From contig NZ_JAIFAG010000001.1 in the NCBI RefSeq assembly GCF_020012125.1, positions 1,364,001-1,428,000 on the forward strand: DNA of 64,000 nucleotides. Direction: 5' to 3'. The notes beneath the pieces were generated by a model, which saw nothing but the letters and a program-made list of their open reading frames with translations, was not told the origin of the DNA and made no database searches. The position numbers and the translations under genes were made by a program. The stretch comes from Hymenobacter psoromatis. Its GTDB lineage: Bacteria > Bacteroidota > Bacteroidia > Cytophagales > Hymenobacteraceae. Each line of letters starts with the position of its first letter. Within the stretch, counting starts at the first letter, position 1. Of the stretch, positions 27,411 to 37,347 are shown in pieces.

Positions 27411-27519
27411 AAAAAGAACACCATGCAGACCGAAGGGAAGCATCTCGCTCGAATCGTTGGACAGTAATCCCAACGGCGCGAGCGAGATGCTTTCCTTCGG
27501 TCTGCATGACGTTCTTTAC
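27411..27519. repeat. Long palindromic intergenic repeat, AGAACGTCATGC family, copy 3
   Basis: Arms of about 40 bases. The left arm reads AAAGAACACCATGCAGACCG then AAGGGAAGCATCTCGCTCG; the right arm is its complement with a few differences. It fills the gap between the lipoprotein and GH27 3' ends and can serve as terminator for both. Confidence 0.75.
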
Positions 27520-27541
27520 AGGCTGGTCAGCCCTTAACGAC

Positions 27542-28789
27542 TTACTTACTCAGCCTTATCATAACCACATCGTGCCCCGGCACTTCGGCCCGGAAGGGCT
27601 TGGCGGTGGTGCCCGCCTCGCGGCCGGTCCACAGGTTGCGGATTTTATAGCGGGTGCCGTCGGCGGCGAGGTCGCGCTTGGCCATGTCGTCGTGAATGGG
27701 CTGGGTTTTCCAGTCAAACGTGATGGGCTGGGGTTTCCTACCCCGGTTCAAAAAGCAGAGTGCCCAGTCGCCTTCGGCCAGGGGCTTTACCCAGGTGTCC
27801 ACGCTGTCTTTGGTGGCCAGGCGAAAGCCCTGCACACCGAGCGGGTCCTGGTCCACGGCAATAACAGCCTTATTAGTCAATACGCTCAACGTCTGGGGGT
27901 TCATTTGGCGCAAGTCGTTGCCGGCAATGAGCGGGGCGGCCAGCATGCACCACATGGCAAAATGCGCGCGCTCCTCGCTGGGCGTGAGCTTGCCGTTGCC
28001 GACCTCCATCATGTCGGGGTCGTTCCAGTGGCCGGGGCCGGCGTACTGGCGCAAGCCCTCCTGCATATCGATAATGCGCAGCACCCCAAATGATTTTGAG
28101 TCGCCCCCGTTGTCGTGCACGCAGTCCCAGCAGTTATAAATGTCGCCGGTGGTGCGCCAGAGGTGGCCCACGTTGCTGGCCCATAGCCAGGGCTTGGCGG
28201 TGCCCCACTCGCACAGGCTGAATACCACCGGGTGCCCGGCGTGGCCCAGCGCGTCGCGCATGGTGGAGTAGGCTCCCTCGGCCTTGAGGCCGTCGGTGGC
28301 GCACCAATCGTACTTCAGATAATCGACGCCCCACTGCGCGTAGGTGGTGGCGTCCTGGTACTCGTGGCCGCGGCTGCCGGGGCGGCCGCCGCAGGTAGTA
28401 TTGCCTGCGTCAGAGTAAATGCCAAACTTGAGTCCCTTGCTGTGCACGTAGTCCACGAGCGCCTTCATACCCGATGGAAAGCGCTGTTTATCAGGCTGAA
28501 TGAAGCCCAACGTGTCGCGCTTGCCGTGCCAGCAGTCATCAATCACGATGTACTCGTAGCCGGCGGCCTTCATGCCGTTGGTGGCCATCACGTCGGCCAC
28601 CTGACGGATTTTCTGCTCATCCACGTCGCAGGCAAACTTATTCCAGCTATTCCAGCCCATCGGGGGCGTTTGGGCGAGCCGGGTGAATTTTTGGGCCTGC
28701 GCGCTGGCCACGCTCATCAGCAGGCCAAGGCCGGCCAGGCCGGTTTTCAAGGATAGGGAAGGGAAATTTAACATCATTTTTTGCTGCAT
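27542..28789 (-). CDS. GH27 alpha-galactosidase
   Basis: About 415 residues. I place the start at 28789 (MQQKMMLNFPSLSLK) because a signal peptide follows (LAGLGLLMSVASAQAQ); the frame remains open upstream. GH27 features: TPPMGWNSWNKFACDV at the mature N-terminus, YIVIDDCWHGKRD, GIYSDAGNTTCGGRPGS, the nucleophile Asp in LKYDWCA, and the acid/base Asp in GHWNDPDMMEVGN. A C-terminal beta-sandwich ends the protein. It removes terminal alpha-galactose from oligo- or polysaccharides, outside the cytoplasm. It faces the propeller lipoprotein across a palindromic repeat. Confidence 0.92.
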   Translation of the reverse strand: MQQKMMLNFPSLSLKTGLAGLGLLMSVASAQAQKFTRLAQTPPMGWNSWNKFACDVDEQKIRQVADVMATNGMKAAGYEYIVIDDCWHGKRDTLGFIQPDKQRFPSGMKALVDYVHSKGLKFGIYSDAGNTTCGGRPGSRGHEYQDATTYAQWGVDYLKYDWCATDGLKAEGAYSTMRDALGHAGHPVVFSLCEWGTAKPWLWASNVGHLWRTTGDIYNCWDCVHDNGGDSKSFGVLRIIDMQEGLRQYAGPGHWNDPDMMEVGNGKLTPSEERAHFAMWCMLAAPLIAGNDLRQMNPQTLSVLTNKAVIAVDQDPLGVQGFRLATKDSVDTWVKPLAEGDWALCFLNRGRKPQPITFDWKTQPIHDDMAKRDLAADGTRYKIRNLWTGREAGTTAKPFRAEVPGHDVVMIRLSK

Positions 28790-29370
28790 AAAGCCTATTA
28801 AAAAAGGCCGTGGGTTCGGCCCGGCCGCGCCGTCAGCGGTGGTTAGCGGGCCAGGCGCACGAACCAGCACCCTGCCAGCGCCCTTGCCGGCGTGCCCCAA
28901 GCTGAATTTTCCTGAAAATACGGCCCACCAGCGCCCGGCCCGGCGGCCTACCCCTCTCCGTTCCGGTTACGCCCGGCGGAGCCCCGCCGCCTGGGCGGGC
29001 CCATACGCCTTCCAAGGCCCTGGCGCCGGCAGTTGCGCCCGAAGCCAAGCATGCGCTCAACTTCGGGCGCAGTAAGCTGCCGGGGTGGCTGCGCCGACTC
29101 ACCGCGCTGCTGATTAGACTAGCCCGGTAGTAGCCAGTTGCTGACTGATAATTAGCTGCCGCTGGGCAGGCACTGCGCAACGGCAGTAATTAAGATAGAT
29201 GCTACTAACACGCCAGGCGCAGTGGTCCGGGCCGCCGTTGCGGCCCGGACCACTGCGCCTGGCGTAATAACCTGGTGGCGACAATGAGCTACGCCTCTAC
29301 CCTATCAATCACTGCTGATTGATTGCTAGTTAAAAATCAGGTGCGTTCATACCAAGTAGCACCCAACAAC
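28790..29370. other. 581-base gene-free stretch containing one very strong hairpin
   Basis: No convincing gene is seen. Bases up to about 29100 are GC-rich with overlapping short frames on both strands that look like chance. The notable content is the perfect hairpin at 29211-29264. Confidence 0.5.
29211..29264. repeat. Perfect 25-base-pair hairpin with a 4-base loop
   Basis: The arms at 29211-29235 and 29240-29264 are exact complements; the loop is CGTT (29236-29239). The arm starts CGCCAGGCGCAGTGGTCCGG. There is no T-run, so it is not a standard terminator. No second copy was noticed in the window. Confidence 0.85.
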
Positions 29371-29730
29371 CTACGCGAAGAAATCGCTGGGGTCGGCCTG
29401 GCTGAGGTACTTCTTGAGCTTACCTAAATCGCCGAAATAGGGCAGCACATAATGCATAAACTGCCGCACCGCGTCGGGGCCATCGGCGTAGGCCAGGAAG
29501 GTTTCGCCGACCTCCTCAAACTCCAGGTGGTCGAGCAGTTCGGGCTCGTACTCTTCGATAATGGTTTCAATGTGCTCGCGCCACGAGAGGCCATCGCCCC
29601 CGTAGCCAAAGTCTTCAAAGAGCTGAAAATAATCGTCCAGCTCGCCTACCTCGGCTACTATTACGAACTGGCGGGCTGAGTCGGCCGGGACACTGGCGGC
29701 AGCTATCTTAAAAGGGAAAGTAGAGGTCAT
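29371..29730 (-). CDS. Small acidic protein, possibly Imm51-like immunity protein
   Basis: 119 residues, strongly acidic, no signal or membrane segment. The segment YFQLFEDFGYGGDGLSWREH followed by LLDHLEFEEVGETFLAYADG has the G-x-G-x-x-W pattern and acidic style that I associate with Imm51-type immunity proteins of polymorphic toxin systems. No toxin gene is adjacent, so the context does not confirm this. The gene stands alone in a gene-poor stretch with an 800-base gap upstream. It could equally be an orphan immunity gene kept from an older locus. Confidence 0.4.
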   Translation of the reverse strand: MTSTFPFKIAAASVPADSARQFVIVAEVGELDDYFQLFEDFGYGGDGLSWREHIETIIEEYEPELLDHLEFEEVGETFLAYADGPDAVRQFMHYVLPYFGDLGKLKKYLSQADPSDFFA

Positions 29731-30532
29731 GAAGGGTAGAATAAGAAAATAGGTGAATAGAAAATGAATGGTCGAAGCTTAAATAAAGGGTAGGGCGCTC
29801 CCCAACCCGTCGCGAACTAAAAGGCGTTGAAAAGAATAAGAAATTAGCGGCTTCGTAGCCCGCCTAACGCCCGCGGGCTGCCAACGCATACTGTCAACGC
29901 AAAGTGGCTGGGCTTGGGGGCGAAAAAAAGGAGCTAAAATTTTTACGCGCTTCGCTTAAAAATAGCCGTTCCAACAAATGAAACCCCCGGCGGCGGGCGA
30001 GGAGTTTACCAGAAAAAGTGTTCACGAAGGCAGAAAAAAAGGGTGGATGATGCGCAAAAAGCACAGAAGCAAGAAAGCCTGGTAACTTACTTAGTAGCCT
30101 GGCACTGCGGGTAGTAGATGCAAACTTCTTACCAACGTGCGCGGCCGCATTACTCTACCCACGCGTGCTGTGGGCTGCCGGCAGGTGCTCAGGATTTCGG
30201 GGGGTAGGGCCGCCAGCCGGGCTGGCTACGGGGCTGTCTACCAGCCCGGCTGGTAGAAAATAGAAGGAGCCGTGCCAGCCGCTAATCGGTAAAGTGCAAT
30301 TATTCGAGCTAATTAGGGTGGGAATTCTACGCTTTATTAATCCCCATTCATCCAATTTTTGTACTATATCTGGTTAAAAATCACATTGCGTAAAAAACCC
30401 ATTCAGAGCTTATTAAAATGGGATAAATCGGCTCATTTACTAACCCAAAATAGGTCAAATTTATAGTAAATGTGCTAAAACCGACGACTATTTTAGTTGC
30501 GTAGTTCTAGCTGTCCTTATCTGCTGTCGCCT
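29731..30532. other. 802-base gene-free stretch
   Basis: This gap becomes AT-rich after about 29750 and again from 30290 to 30480. An inverted repeat with 13-base arms (CCAGCCGGGCTGG, 30213-30225 and 30241-30253) lies in the middle. Short frames on both strands do not look coding. The right end probably holds the promoter of the next gene, but I see no clear TAnnTTTG box. Confidence 0.45.
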
Positions 30533-30994
30533 ATGTCTCCCGACCCCTACTCCACCACCTTTCTGCAAATCACTTACCGCGCCGACCTGGGCCAGCTCGC
30601 TGGCCGCTGGCTGCACTCCGTGACGGAGGCCGAGCTGCACCAGGGCTACGACCTGCTGCGCCGGGCGGCCCTGTACTATGAGTGTGGCTGCTGGCTCATC
30701 GATTCGCGCCGGCGCACCAACCGCAGCCTCAACGGCCCCACCTGGGTTACCGAGCACTTCCTGCCCCAGGTACAGCGCGAGCTGGGCGGGCCGCTGGGCG
30801 TGTGTTTTCTGGTGCTGCCCGAGTATTTGCGCAGCCTGTGCCCCCGCGCGGCGGCCGCTGTGCCCGACGCGGAGGTGCGCTTTGCCCGCTTTCTCGACGA
30901 GGGCGCAGCCAACGCCTGGCTTACCGCCTGGCAAGCGCGCATGCACGCGGAGGGGGTAGGGCCGGACTATGAGCGCGCCGGCAAATTTTCGTAA
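30533..30994 (+). CDS. Conserved-looking hypothetical protein, SpoIIAA/STAS-like at best
   Basis: 153 residues from ATG 30533 (MSPDPYSTTFLQITYRADLG). The pattern is short strands alternating with helices: LGQLAGRWLHSVTEAELHQG, then YECGCWLIDSRRRTNRSL and GVCFLVLPEYLRSLC. It loosely resembles the SpoIIAA/STAS-like fold found in many Bacteroidota hypotheticals. I cannot name a family or function. It is followed by a terminator at 31018-31047 that it shares with the convergent CopZ-like gene. Confidence 0.5.
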   Translation: MSPDPYSTTFLQITYRADLGQLAGRWLHSVTEAELHQGYDLLRRAALYYECGCWLIDSRRRTNRSLNGPTWVTEHFLPQVQRELGGPLGVCFLVLPEYLRSLCPRAAAAVPDAEVRFARFLDEGAANAWLTAWQARMHAEGVGPDYERAGKFS

Positions 30995-31017
30995 GATTTG
31001 GCGCGGCCGCCGGCACG

Positions 31018-31047
31018 AAAAAAAACGCCGGCACGCGCCGGCGTTTT
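31018..31047. terminator. Bidirectional rho-independent terminator
   Basis: An A-run, AACGCCGGC, a 4-base loop, GCCGGCGTTTT. It lies between the stops of two convergent genes and is symmetrical. Confidence 0.85.
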
Positions 31048-31076
31048 CCCCAAACAACTCCTTTAGAAAGGCGGGG

Positions 31077-31283
31077 CTAGGCTGGCTGCGCCTCGAAGCC
31101 CGCGTGGGCGACCAGGGCGCGCACCGCCTCGGCACTGAGGTCGGTGCTCACGGTCAGGGTCTTATCGGGGTTAGCGGTGTCTACCTGCCAGTGCTGGATA
31201 GCCGGCTCGCCGTTGAGGGTGGGCGTAACGGCCTTGAGGCAGCCGCCGCAGTTGATATTGGTTTTGAAAGTCAGGGTTGGCAT
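31077..31283 (-). CDS. CopZ-like heavy-metal-associated domain protein
   Basis: 68 residues forming a single ferredoxin-like HMA domain. The metal-binding loop is INCGGCLKAV, with two Cys in a CxxC arrangement; the rest (LNGEPAIQHWQVDTANPDK, then ALVAHAGFEAQPA) fits the family. It would be a cytoplasmic copper chaperone handing Cu(I) to the P-type ATPase. The ATPase gene starts about 250 bases away in the divergent direction, which supports a copper role. The CGGC loop differs from the CAAC loop of the ATPase itself. Confidence 0.85.
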   Translation of the reverse strand: MPTLTFKTNINCGGCLKAVTPTLNGEPAIQHWQVDTANPDKTLTVSTDLSAEAVRALVAHAGFEAQPA

Positions 31284-31531
31284 GGCAAAAGGGTAGGGGT
31301 AGGGCGACCTACTGTGGCGGCCCTGCGTTTACAACCGCTAAAGCTAGCAAACCGTGCCAGTTCGGGCTAGTAGGTGCTAGTTGGCGGCCGCTGGCTTTAT
31401 TTAGAATAAGACACTGTTTGTCAGCCAGAAACCTGCCGGCTACTAGTATAGACCGATGGTCAGGCCCGACAAATCCTGTAAGTTAGGAGCCGGATTACGT
31501 ACCAGCCTAGCGGGGTGGCAGCGGTAATTTT

Positions 31532-33814
31532 ATGGGTATTATGCCCACCTCTGATACTACTACCGAAACCGCGACCCTTGATATTGAGGGCATGAACTGC
31601 GCCGCTTGCGCGGCGGCGGTCGAAAAATCCCTGAGCCGCGCGCCGGGCGTGCGCAGCGCCCTGGTCAATTTTGCCACCGAGCAGGCCACTGTGCAGTATG
31701 AGGCCGGTCCCGCCAGCCCCGCCACCCTCAAGGCAGCCGTGGAGCGCGCCGGCTACGCCGTGGCCGAGCGCGCCCCCGCTACTAGCGCCGCCGACCGCCA
31801 AGCCGAAATCGACCAGCAGAAAGCCGCCGCCTACGCCCAGCTCAAGCGCCGCTTTTGGGTGGCGGCCGGGCTGGCGGCTGTCATCATGCCCCTGAGTATG
31901 CTCATGCTCTGGCCGGCCCTGATGCAGCGCGTGAATAGCCAGTGGCTCAATTATTTGCTGCTACTGCTAACCCTGCCCGTGCTGGTATTCAGTGGGCGCG
32001 AGTTCTACGTGTCGGCCTGGAACGGCCTGCGTCACCGCTCCGCCAACATGGATACGCTTATTGCGGTGGGCACGGGCGCGGCGTTCACTTATAGCCTGGC
32101 GGCTACTCTATTGCCCGGTTTTTTTGCGCGGCACGGGCTGCGGCCCGACGTGTATTACGACACCACGGCTACCATCATTGCCCTCATTTTGCTGGGTAAG
32201 GTGCTGGAAGCGCGGGCCAAAAGCCGGACTTCGGCCGCTATCCGGGCCCTGCTGGGCCTGCGCGCCAAAACGGCCCGCGTGCTGCGCCCCAATGGCCAGG
32301 AAGTGGATATTCCGCTGGAGCAAGTGCGGGTCGGTGACGTAGTGCGGGTACGGCCCGGCGAGAAAATCGCCACCGACGGTATCATTCAGGAAGGCCGCTC
32401 GGCCGTGGATGAGGCCATGCTTACCGGCGAGAGCCTACCCGTGGAGAAGCAAGCCGGCGACTCCGTGTTCGGAGCCACGCTCAACAAAACCGGTTCTTTC
32501 AGCTTCGCGGTCACTAAAATCGGGGCCGATACCCTACTGGCCCAGATTGTGCAGCTGGTGGAAGATGCCCAGGGCAGCCGCGCGCCCATTCAGCGGCTGG
32601 CCGACCGCGTGAGCGCCGTATTCGTGCCTACCGTGGTCATTATCGCGCTGCTCACCTTCGGGCTGTGGCTCGGGCTGGCCCCGGCCGCCACGCGCTGGCC
32701 GCTGGCGCTCACCACGTTCGTGGCCGTGCTCATCGTGGCCTGCCCCTGCGCGCTGGGCCTGGCCACGCCCACGGCCATTATGGTGGGCACCGGCAAGGGG
32801 GCCGAATACGGAGTGCTGATTCGCAATGCGGAGGCCCTCGAAAAAGCGTATAAAGTCGATACCGTGCTGCTCGATAAAACCGGTACTATCACGAAGGGCG
32901 AGCCGGCCGTGACGGACTTCCTACCCGTCGCCGGCCGGTCCGCCGGGCCGCTGCTGGCCCTGGCCGCCGCCGTGGAGCGCCGCAGCGAGCACCCGCTGGC
33001 GGCGGCCGTAGTGCAGTACGCCGCCGCGCAAGGCACTAGCCAGCAAGAAGCTGCCGATTTTCGGGCCGTGCAGGGCCAGGGCGCGGCGGCCACCGTGGCC
33101 GGCCAGCAAGTGCTCATCGGCAACCGCCGGCTGCTGGCCGAGGCCGGCGTGGCCCTGCCCCCCGCCCTGGCCGCTAAGGCCGACCAGCTATTAGCCCAGG
33201 CCAAAACTGTGCTCTACGTGGCCGTAGATGGCCAGGCGGCGGGCCTGCTCGGCGTAGCCGATACGCTACGCGCCACCTCGGTGGCGGCTATTGCGCAGCT
33301 GCAAAAGCGAGGCCTGACCGTGGTAATGCTGACCGGCGACAACCCCCAGGCCGCCGCCCAGGTGGCCGCCGAGGTGGGCATCACACGCTACTTTGCCGAG
33401 GTGCTACCCGGCGATAAAGCTGCCAAGGTTAAGGAGTTACAGGCCGAAGGCCGCACCGTGGCAATGGTGGGCGACGGTATTAACGACGCGCCCGCCCTGG
33501 CCCAGGCCGATGTGGGCCTGGCAATGGGCGGCGGCACCGATGTGGCAATGGAAGCCGCCGCTATCACCCTGCTGCACGCCGACCTGCAGGGCGTCGTCAC
33601 GGCCCTCGACCTTTCGCGCCAAACCATGCGCACCATCCGGCAAAATCTATTTTTTGCCTTCGTGTACAACGCGCTGGGCATTCCGCTGGCCGCCGGGCTG
33701 CTCTACCCCGTCTTCGGCTGGTTGCTTTCGCCCATGCTGGCCGCCGGCGCAATGGCCCTCAGTTCGGTGTCAGTGCTGACTAACTCGTTGCGCCTGCGCC
33801 GATTCCGGCCGTAG
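31532..33814 (+). CDS. copA: Copper-exporting P1B-type ATPase
   Basis: A 760-residue P-type ATPase. An N-terminal HMA domain carries [15 protein letters not shown]. The membrane CPC motif is in [14 protein letters not shown] (near residue 405), the phosphorylated Asp in [10 protein letters not shown] (near 448), the P1B His-Pro in [10 protein letters not shown], and the hinge in [17 protein letters not shown] (near 647). An Asn in the seventh helix ([13 protein letters not shown]) and [12 protein letters not shown] in the last fit Cu(I) transporters. It pumps copper from the cytoplasm. A second in-frame ATG lies three codons downstream of the chosen start. Confidence 0.93.
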   Translation: MGIMPTSDTTTETATLDIEGMNCAACAAAVEKSLSRAPGVRSALVNFATEQATVQYEAGPASPATLKAAVERAGYAVAERAPATSAADRQAEIDQQKAAAYAQLKRRFWVAAGLAAVIMPLSMLMLWPALMQRVNSQWLNYLLLLLTLPVLVFSGREFYVSAWNGLRHRSANMDTLIAVGTGAAFTYSLAATLLPGFFARHGLRPDVYYDTTATIIALILLGKVLEARAKSRTSAAIRALLGLRAKTARVLRPNGQEVDIPLEQVRVGDVVRVRPGEKIATDGIIQEGRSAVDEAMLTGESLPVEKQAGDSVFGATLNKTGSFSFAVTKIGADTLLAQIVQLVEDAQGSRAPIQRLADRVSAVFVPTVVIIALLTFGLWLGLAPAATRWPLALTTFVAVLIVACPCALGLATPTAIMVGTGKGAEYGVLIRNAEALEKAYKVDTVLLDKTGTITKGEPAVTDFLPVAGRSAGPLLALAAAVERRSEHPLAAAVVQYAAAQGTSQQEAADFRAVQGQGAAATVAGQQVLIGNRRLLAEAGVALPPALAAKADQLLAQAKTVLYVAVDGQAAGLLGVADTLRATSVAAIAQLQKRGLTVVMLTGDNPQAAAQVAAEVGITRYFAEVLPGDKAAKVKELQAEGRTVAMVGDGINDAPALAQADVGLAMGGGTDVAMEAAAITLLHADLQGVVTALDLSRQTMRTIRQNLFFAFVYNALGIPLAAGLLYPVFGWLLSPMLAAGAMALSSVSVLTNSLRLRRFRP

Positions 33815-33842
33815 CTGCCGGGGCTGCTTTTGGTTAAGCCAA

Positions 33843-33892
33843 AATCGTCTGCCCTTGCTTGATGCGCAACATGCTCGCAAGGACGGACGATT
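33843..33892. repeat. Short palindromic repeat, GCGAGC/CTTGC family
   Basis: Arms AATCGTCTGCCCTTGC (33843-33858) and GCAAGGACGGACGATT (33877-33892) are complementary with two mismatches. It follows the copA stop by about 30 bases and resembles the tips of the longer repeats at 18325 and 57614. Confidence 0.55.
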
Positions 33893-33921
33893 CTATTTAA
33901 GCGCCGTCTTATCTTTCCGCC

Positions 33922-34440
33922 ATGCCGCAACCCGTTCGCCCGCCCGTGCCTACCCCCCTCGCTGTTGATGAGCGCTTGCGCTGGGTCGAGCACGTAGCAC
34001 GCCTGATGGATAGCCAGTTTCGATTGCCGGGCACCCGGTTTCGCTTCGGCCTCGACCCGGTGCTGGGCCTGGTGCCCATCGTAGGTGACTTGTCCACCAC
34101 GCTCGTGTCGGTGGCCCTGCTGCTGACCATGATGCGCCACGGAGCCAGCGGCGCGGTGGCCGTGCGTATGGCCCTCAATATTCTGATTGACAGCGTAGTA
34201 GGGGCCGTTCCCATCCTGGGTAATATCTTCGACTTCACCTTCAAAAGCAACGAGCGCAACGTGGCCCTGCTGCGCCGCCACTACGCCGAGGGCCGCTACA
34301 AGGGTAGCGGCCGGGGCCTGGTGGTGGTTATCGTGCTGGTGTTGCTGGGCGCACTGGGGCTGGTAGTGTGGGGTAGCGTGGCGCTGCTGCACTGGGCGTG
34401 GATATATTTCGCAGCTCACCCCATGACGAGCGCGGCGTAG
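33922..34440 (+). CDS. DUF4112 membrane protein
   Basis: 172 residues. Characteristic DUF4112 segments are ARLMDSQFRLPGTRFRFGLD, PVLGLVPIVGDLSTTLVSVA, LNILIDSVVGAVPILGNIFD and FTFKSNERNVALLRRHY. Two helices flank the motif region, and a further C-terminal helix is at GLVVVIVLVLLGALGLVVWG. The family is widespread and of unknown function. It lies just upstream of the S9 peptidase in the same direction. Confidence 0.85.
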   Translation: MPQPVRPPVPTPLAVDERLRWVEHVARLMDSQFRLPGTRFRFGLDPVLGLVPIVGDLSTTLVSVALLLTMMRHGASGAVAVRMALNILIDSVVGAVPILGNIFDFTFKSNERNVALLRRHYAEGRYKGSGRGLVVVIVLVLLGALGLVVWGSVALLHWAWIYFAAHPMTSAA

Positions 34441-34530
34441 GGGCGCGGCAAGCAGCCCGGAGCCGATAACTTGTGCCTTTGGCGCGGGCCGCGCCGCCCG
34501 CGCCGATTGCCCAACTGCTTTCCAGAATTT

Positions 34531-37347
34531 ATGCCCAAGTACCTGACCCTGCTGGCCTGCCTGGCGGCCCTACCCCTGCTGGCGCAGCAAGCCCCCAAAA
34601 AGCCGCTCGACCACACAGTGTATGACGCCTGGCAAAGCGTTGCCAATCAGCGCATCAGCCCTAATGGCAAGTATGTTTTATTTCAGGTGAAGCCCCAGCA
34701 GGGCGACGGCATGCTGCACCTGGCCACGGCCGCCAACCACCCGCTGCGGCTGATAAGCCGCGGCGACTCGGCGCAGTTTTCGGCCGATTCGCGGTTCGCA
34801 GTCTTCTACATCAAGCCGCGCTACCAGGACGTGCGCCAGGCCCGCATCAAGAAGAAAAAGCCTGACCAGATGCCCAAAGACTCGCTGGGTATCTATACCC
34901 TAACCAGCGGCCAGCTCAGCAAGTACGCCGATGTGAAGTCGTTTCAGCTGGCCGAGGAAGCGCCGGTACTGGCTTTTTTGGGCGTGAAGCCGCTGGTGAA
35001 GGACTCGCTTAAAAAAGCGCCCGTGGATTCGGTGAAGAAAATTACCACTAAGCTGCTCGAAACCAACAAGGAAGGCGCACGGCTTACGGTAATTGACCTG
35101 CCCACGGGCCGCGTGCGCACGTTCGAGGCCGTGACCGATTACCAGGTAAGCAAGCGGGGCAATAAGGTGGCTTTCGCCGTGGCGGCTGCCAAGGGGAGTA
35201 AGACGGTGTCGGGTTTGTTTGTGTATGAGGTGGCAGCCAACAGCTTACGCCAGTTGAGCGGGGGTAGGGGCGTGTACAAAAACCTGGCTTTCGACGATGC
35301 GGGCCAGCAGCTGGCCTTCACCGCCGAGAAACAGCCCGAAAAGGCGCTGGTCAAACCCTTTAGCTTGTATTACGCTGATTTTGGGGCCGATAGTGCCCGC
35401 GTGGCGCTGGCTCCGAGCGCCGGCGCGCTGCCCAAAGGCTGGTCGCCGAGCGGCTTTGGCAAGGTGTTTTTCAGTGATAATGGGGAGAAGCTGTTTTTCG
35501 GCACCGCACCCGACCCGCTGCCGCAGGACACGACGCTGGTGGACTTTGAGCACGCCAAGCTCGACATCTGGAACTACAAGGACGACTACCTGCAGCCCAT
35601 GCAGCTGAAAACGTTGAAGAAGGATTTGCAGCGTAACTACCTGGCTGTCATTTATCCAAAGCAGCATAATAAGTTTGTGCAGCTGGAAGACGAGTACCTG
35701 CGCGACGCGCTGGTGGCCGAGAAAAACGATGCCGAGTACGTGCTGGCCCTCACCGACACGGCCAAGCGCGTAGCCATGCAGTGGGAGGGCGGCACTCGCA
35801 AGCAGGCGTACCTGGTTTCGACCCGCACCGGCGAGCGCATCGCCATCAACCCGCAGGCCAGTAAGGGGCAGTTTCAACTCTCGCCGCTGGGCCGCTACGT
35901 GGTGTGGTACGACTACGTGGCGAAAAACTGGTTCTCGTTTGCCGCCGCCACCCGCCAAACCACCAACCTCACCAAGCAAACGGGGGTAGCCTTTGCCGAC
36001 GAGGAGAACGACTCGCCCGACGACCCGCAGCCCTACGGCGTGGCCGCCTGGGCCCAGGACGACGCAGCCGTGCTGCTGCTGGACCGCTACGATATCTGGC
36101 AAGTGAACCCCCAGACCGGCGCGGCCCTCAACTTCACGCAGGGGGTAGGAAGGCGTAATAAGCTGATTTTCCGCTACTCCCTGCCGGTGGAAAAGCAGAA
36201 GTTTATCGGCGCGAAAGACGAGCTGTGGCTGCTGACGCAGAACGAAACCACCAAGGAATGGGGCTATTATAAGAAGAAGCTGGCCAGCGCCGCCGCGCCG
36301 CAGCGGGTCGTGCTGGCCCCGTTTAGCTACTCGCCGCTGATGCAGGCCAAGCACGCGCCGGTGTTTCTCTACACCAAGGCCAACGTGAGCCACCCGGCCG
36401 ACCTCTACCTGAGCCGCGACCTGACCCATGAAACCCAGTTCAGCCACCTCAACCCGCAGCAGGCCGGCTACAACTGGCTCACGGCCGGGCTGGTGCACTG
36501 GACCACGCCGAAGGGCCACGCCGCCACGGGCATTTTGTATAAGCCCGAGAATTTTGACCCCGCCAAAAAGTATCCGATGGTGGTGTATTTCTACGAAAAG
36601 CTGTCGAGTGGCCTCTACCAGTACCATGCGCCCGCGCCTACCCCCTCGCGGCTCGACATCGCGCTGTTTGCCAGCAACGGCTACCTGGTTTTTACGCCCG
36701 ATATCAGCTACACTATCGGCGAGCCCGGCCCCTCGGCCGTAGAATTTGTGAACTCGGGCGTGGAGAGTTTGAAGAAAAACGCCTGGGTCGATGGTGCGCA
36801 TATTGGTCTGCAAGGCCAGAGCTGGGGCGGCTACCAGGTGGCCTTCCTCATCACCCAGACGAACAGGTACGCCGCCGCCTGGGCCGGCGCGCCGGTCGTG
36901 AACATGACCTCGGCCTACGGCGGCATCCGCTGGGAATCGGGCATGAGCCGGCAGTTTCAGTACGAGCGCACCCAGAGCCGCATCGGCGGCACGCTCTGGG
37001 AAAAACCGGAGGTCTACATCCGCAACTCGCCGCTCTTCTTCCTACCCCAGGTGCAAACGCCGGTCGTCATCATGGCCAACGATGCCGACGGGGCCGTGCC
37101 CTGGTACCAGGGCATCGAGATGTTTACGGACCTGCGCCGCCTGGGCAAGCCGGTGTGGCTGCTGCAATACAACGGCGAGGCCCACAACCTGGTGAAGCGC
37201 GAAAACCGCAAGGATATTTCCATCCGCGAGCTGCAATTCTTCGACCACTACCTCAAGGGCGCGCCCGCCCCGGTGTGGCTGGAGAAGGGCGTGCCCGCCG
37301 TGGAGAAGGGTAGGAGCTGGGGCCTGGAAATGTCTGGTAGCCAGTAA
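34531..37347 (+). CDS. Prolyl oligopeptidase-family (S9) peptidase
   Basis: 938 residues from ATG 34531, which gives a signal peptide (MPKYLTLLACLAALPLLAQ); the upstream frame is rejected. The first ~650 residues form a propeller-like region (ISPNGKYVLFQVK, LSPLGRYVVWYDYV). The catalytic domain has nucleophile Ser in GLQGQSWGGYQ (near residue 763), Asp in MANDADGAVPW and His in NGEAHNLVKREN (near 884). S9 enzymes release short peptides or dipeptides; here the enzyme would act in the periplasm. It is longer than most S9 members, mainly in the propeller part. Confidence 0.88.
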   Translation: MPKYLTLLACLAALPLLAQQAPKKPLDHTVYDAWQSVANQRISPNGKYVLFQVKPQQGDGMLHLATAANHPLRLISRGDSAQFSADSRFAVFYIKPRYQDVRQARIKKKKPDQMPKDSLGIYTLTSGQLSKYADVKSFQLAEEAPVLAFLGVKPLVKDSLKKAPVDSVKKITTKLLETNKEGARLTVIDLPTGRVRTFEAVTDYQVSKRGNKVAFAVAAAKGSKTVSGLFVYEVAANSLRQLSGGRGVYKNLAFDDAGQQLAFTAEKQPEKALVKPFSLYYADFGADSARVALAPSAGALPKGWSPSGFGKVFFSDNGEKLFFGTAPDPLPQDTTLVDFEHAKLDIWNYKDDYLQPMQLKTLKKDLQRNYLAVIYPKQHNKFVQLEDEYLRDALVAEKNDAEYVLALTDTAKRVAMQWEGGTRKQAYLVSTRTGERIAINPQASKGQFQLSPLGRYVVWYDYVAKNWFSFAAATRQTTNLTKQTGVAFADEENDSPDDPQPYGVAAWAQDDAAVLLLDRYDIWQVNPQTGAALNFTQGVGRRNKLIFRYSLPVEKQKFIGAKDELWLLTQNETTKEWGYYKKKLASAAAPQRVVLAPFSYSPLMQAKHAPVFLYTKANVSHPADLYLSRDLTHETQFSHLNPQQAGYNWLTAGLVHWTTPKGHAATGILYKPENFDPAKKYPMVVYFYEKLSSGLYQYHAPAPTPSRLDIALFASNGYLVFTPDISYTIGEPGPSAVEFVNSGVESLKKNAWVDGAHIGLQGQSWGGYQVAFLITQTNRYAAAWAGAPVVNMTSAYGGIRWESGMSRQFQYERTQSRIGGTLWEKPEVYIRNSPLFFLPQVQTPVVIMANDADGAVPWYQGIEMFTDLRRLGKPVWLLQYNGEAHNLVKRENRKDISIRELQFFDHYLKGAPAPVWLEKGVPAVEKGRSWGLEMSGSQ

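Noticed and set aside
30213..30253. Inverted repeat with 13-base arms as a terminator
   Set aside because: It lies far from any gene end and has a 15-base loop and no T-run, so no function can be assigned.
35245..36813. A 522-codon minus-strand frame inside the S9 peptidase gene
   Set aside because: Antisense shadow of a gene with an intact catalytic triad.
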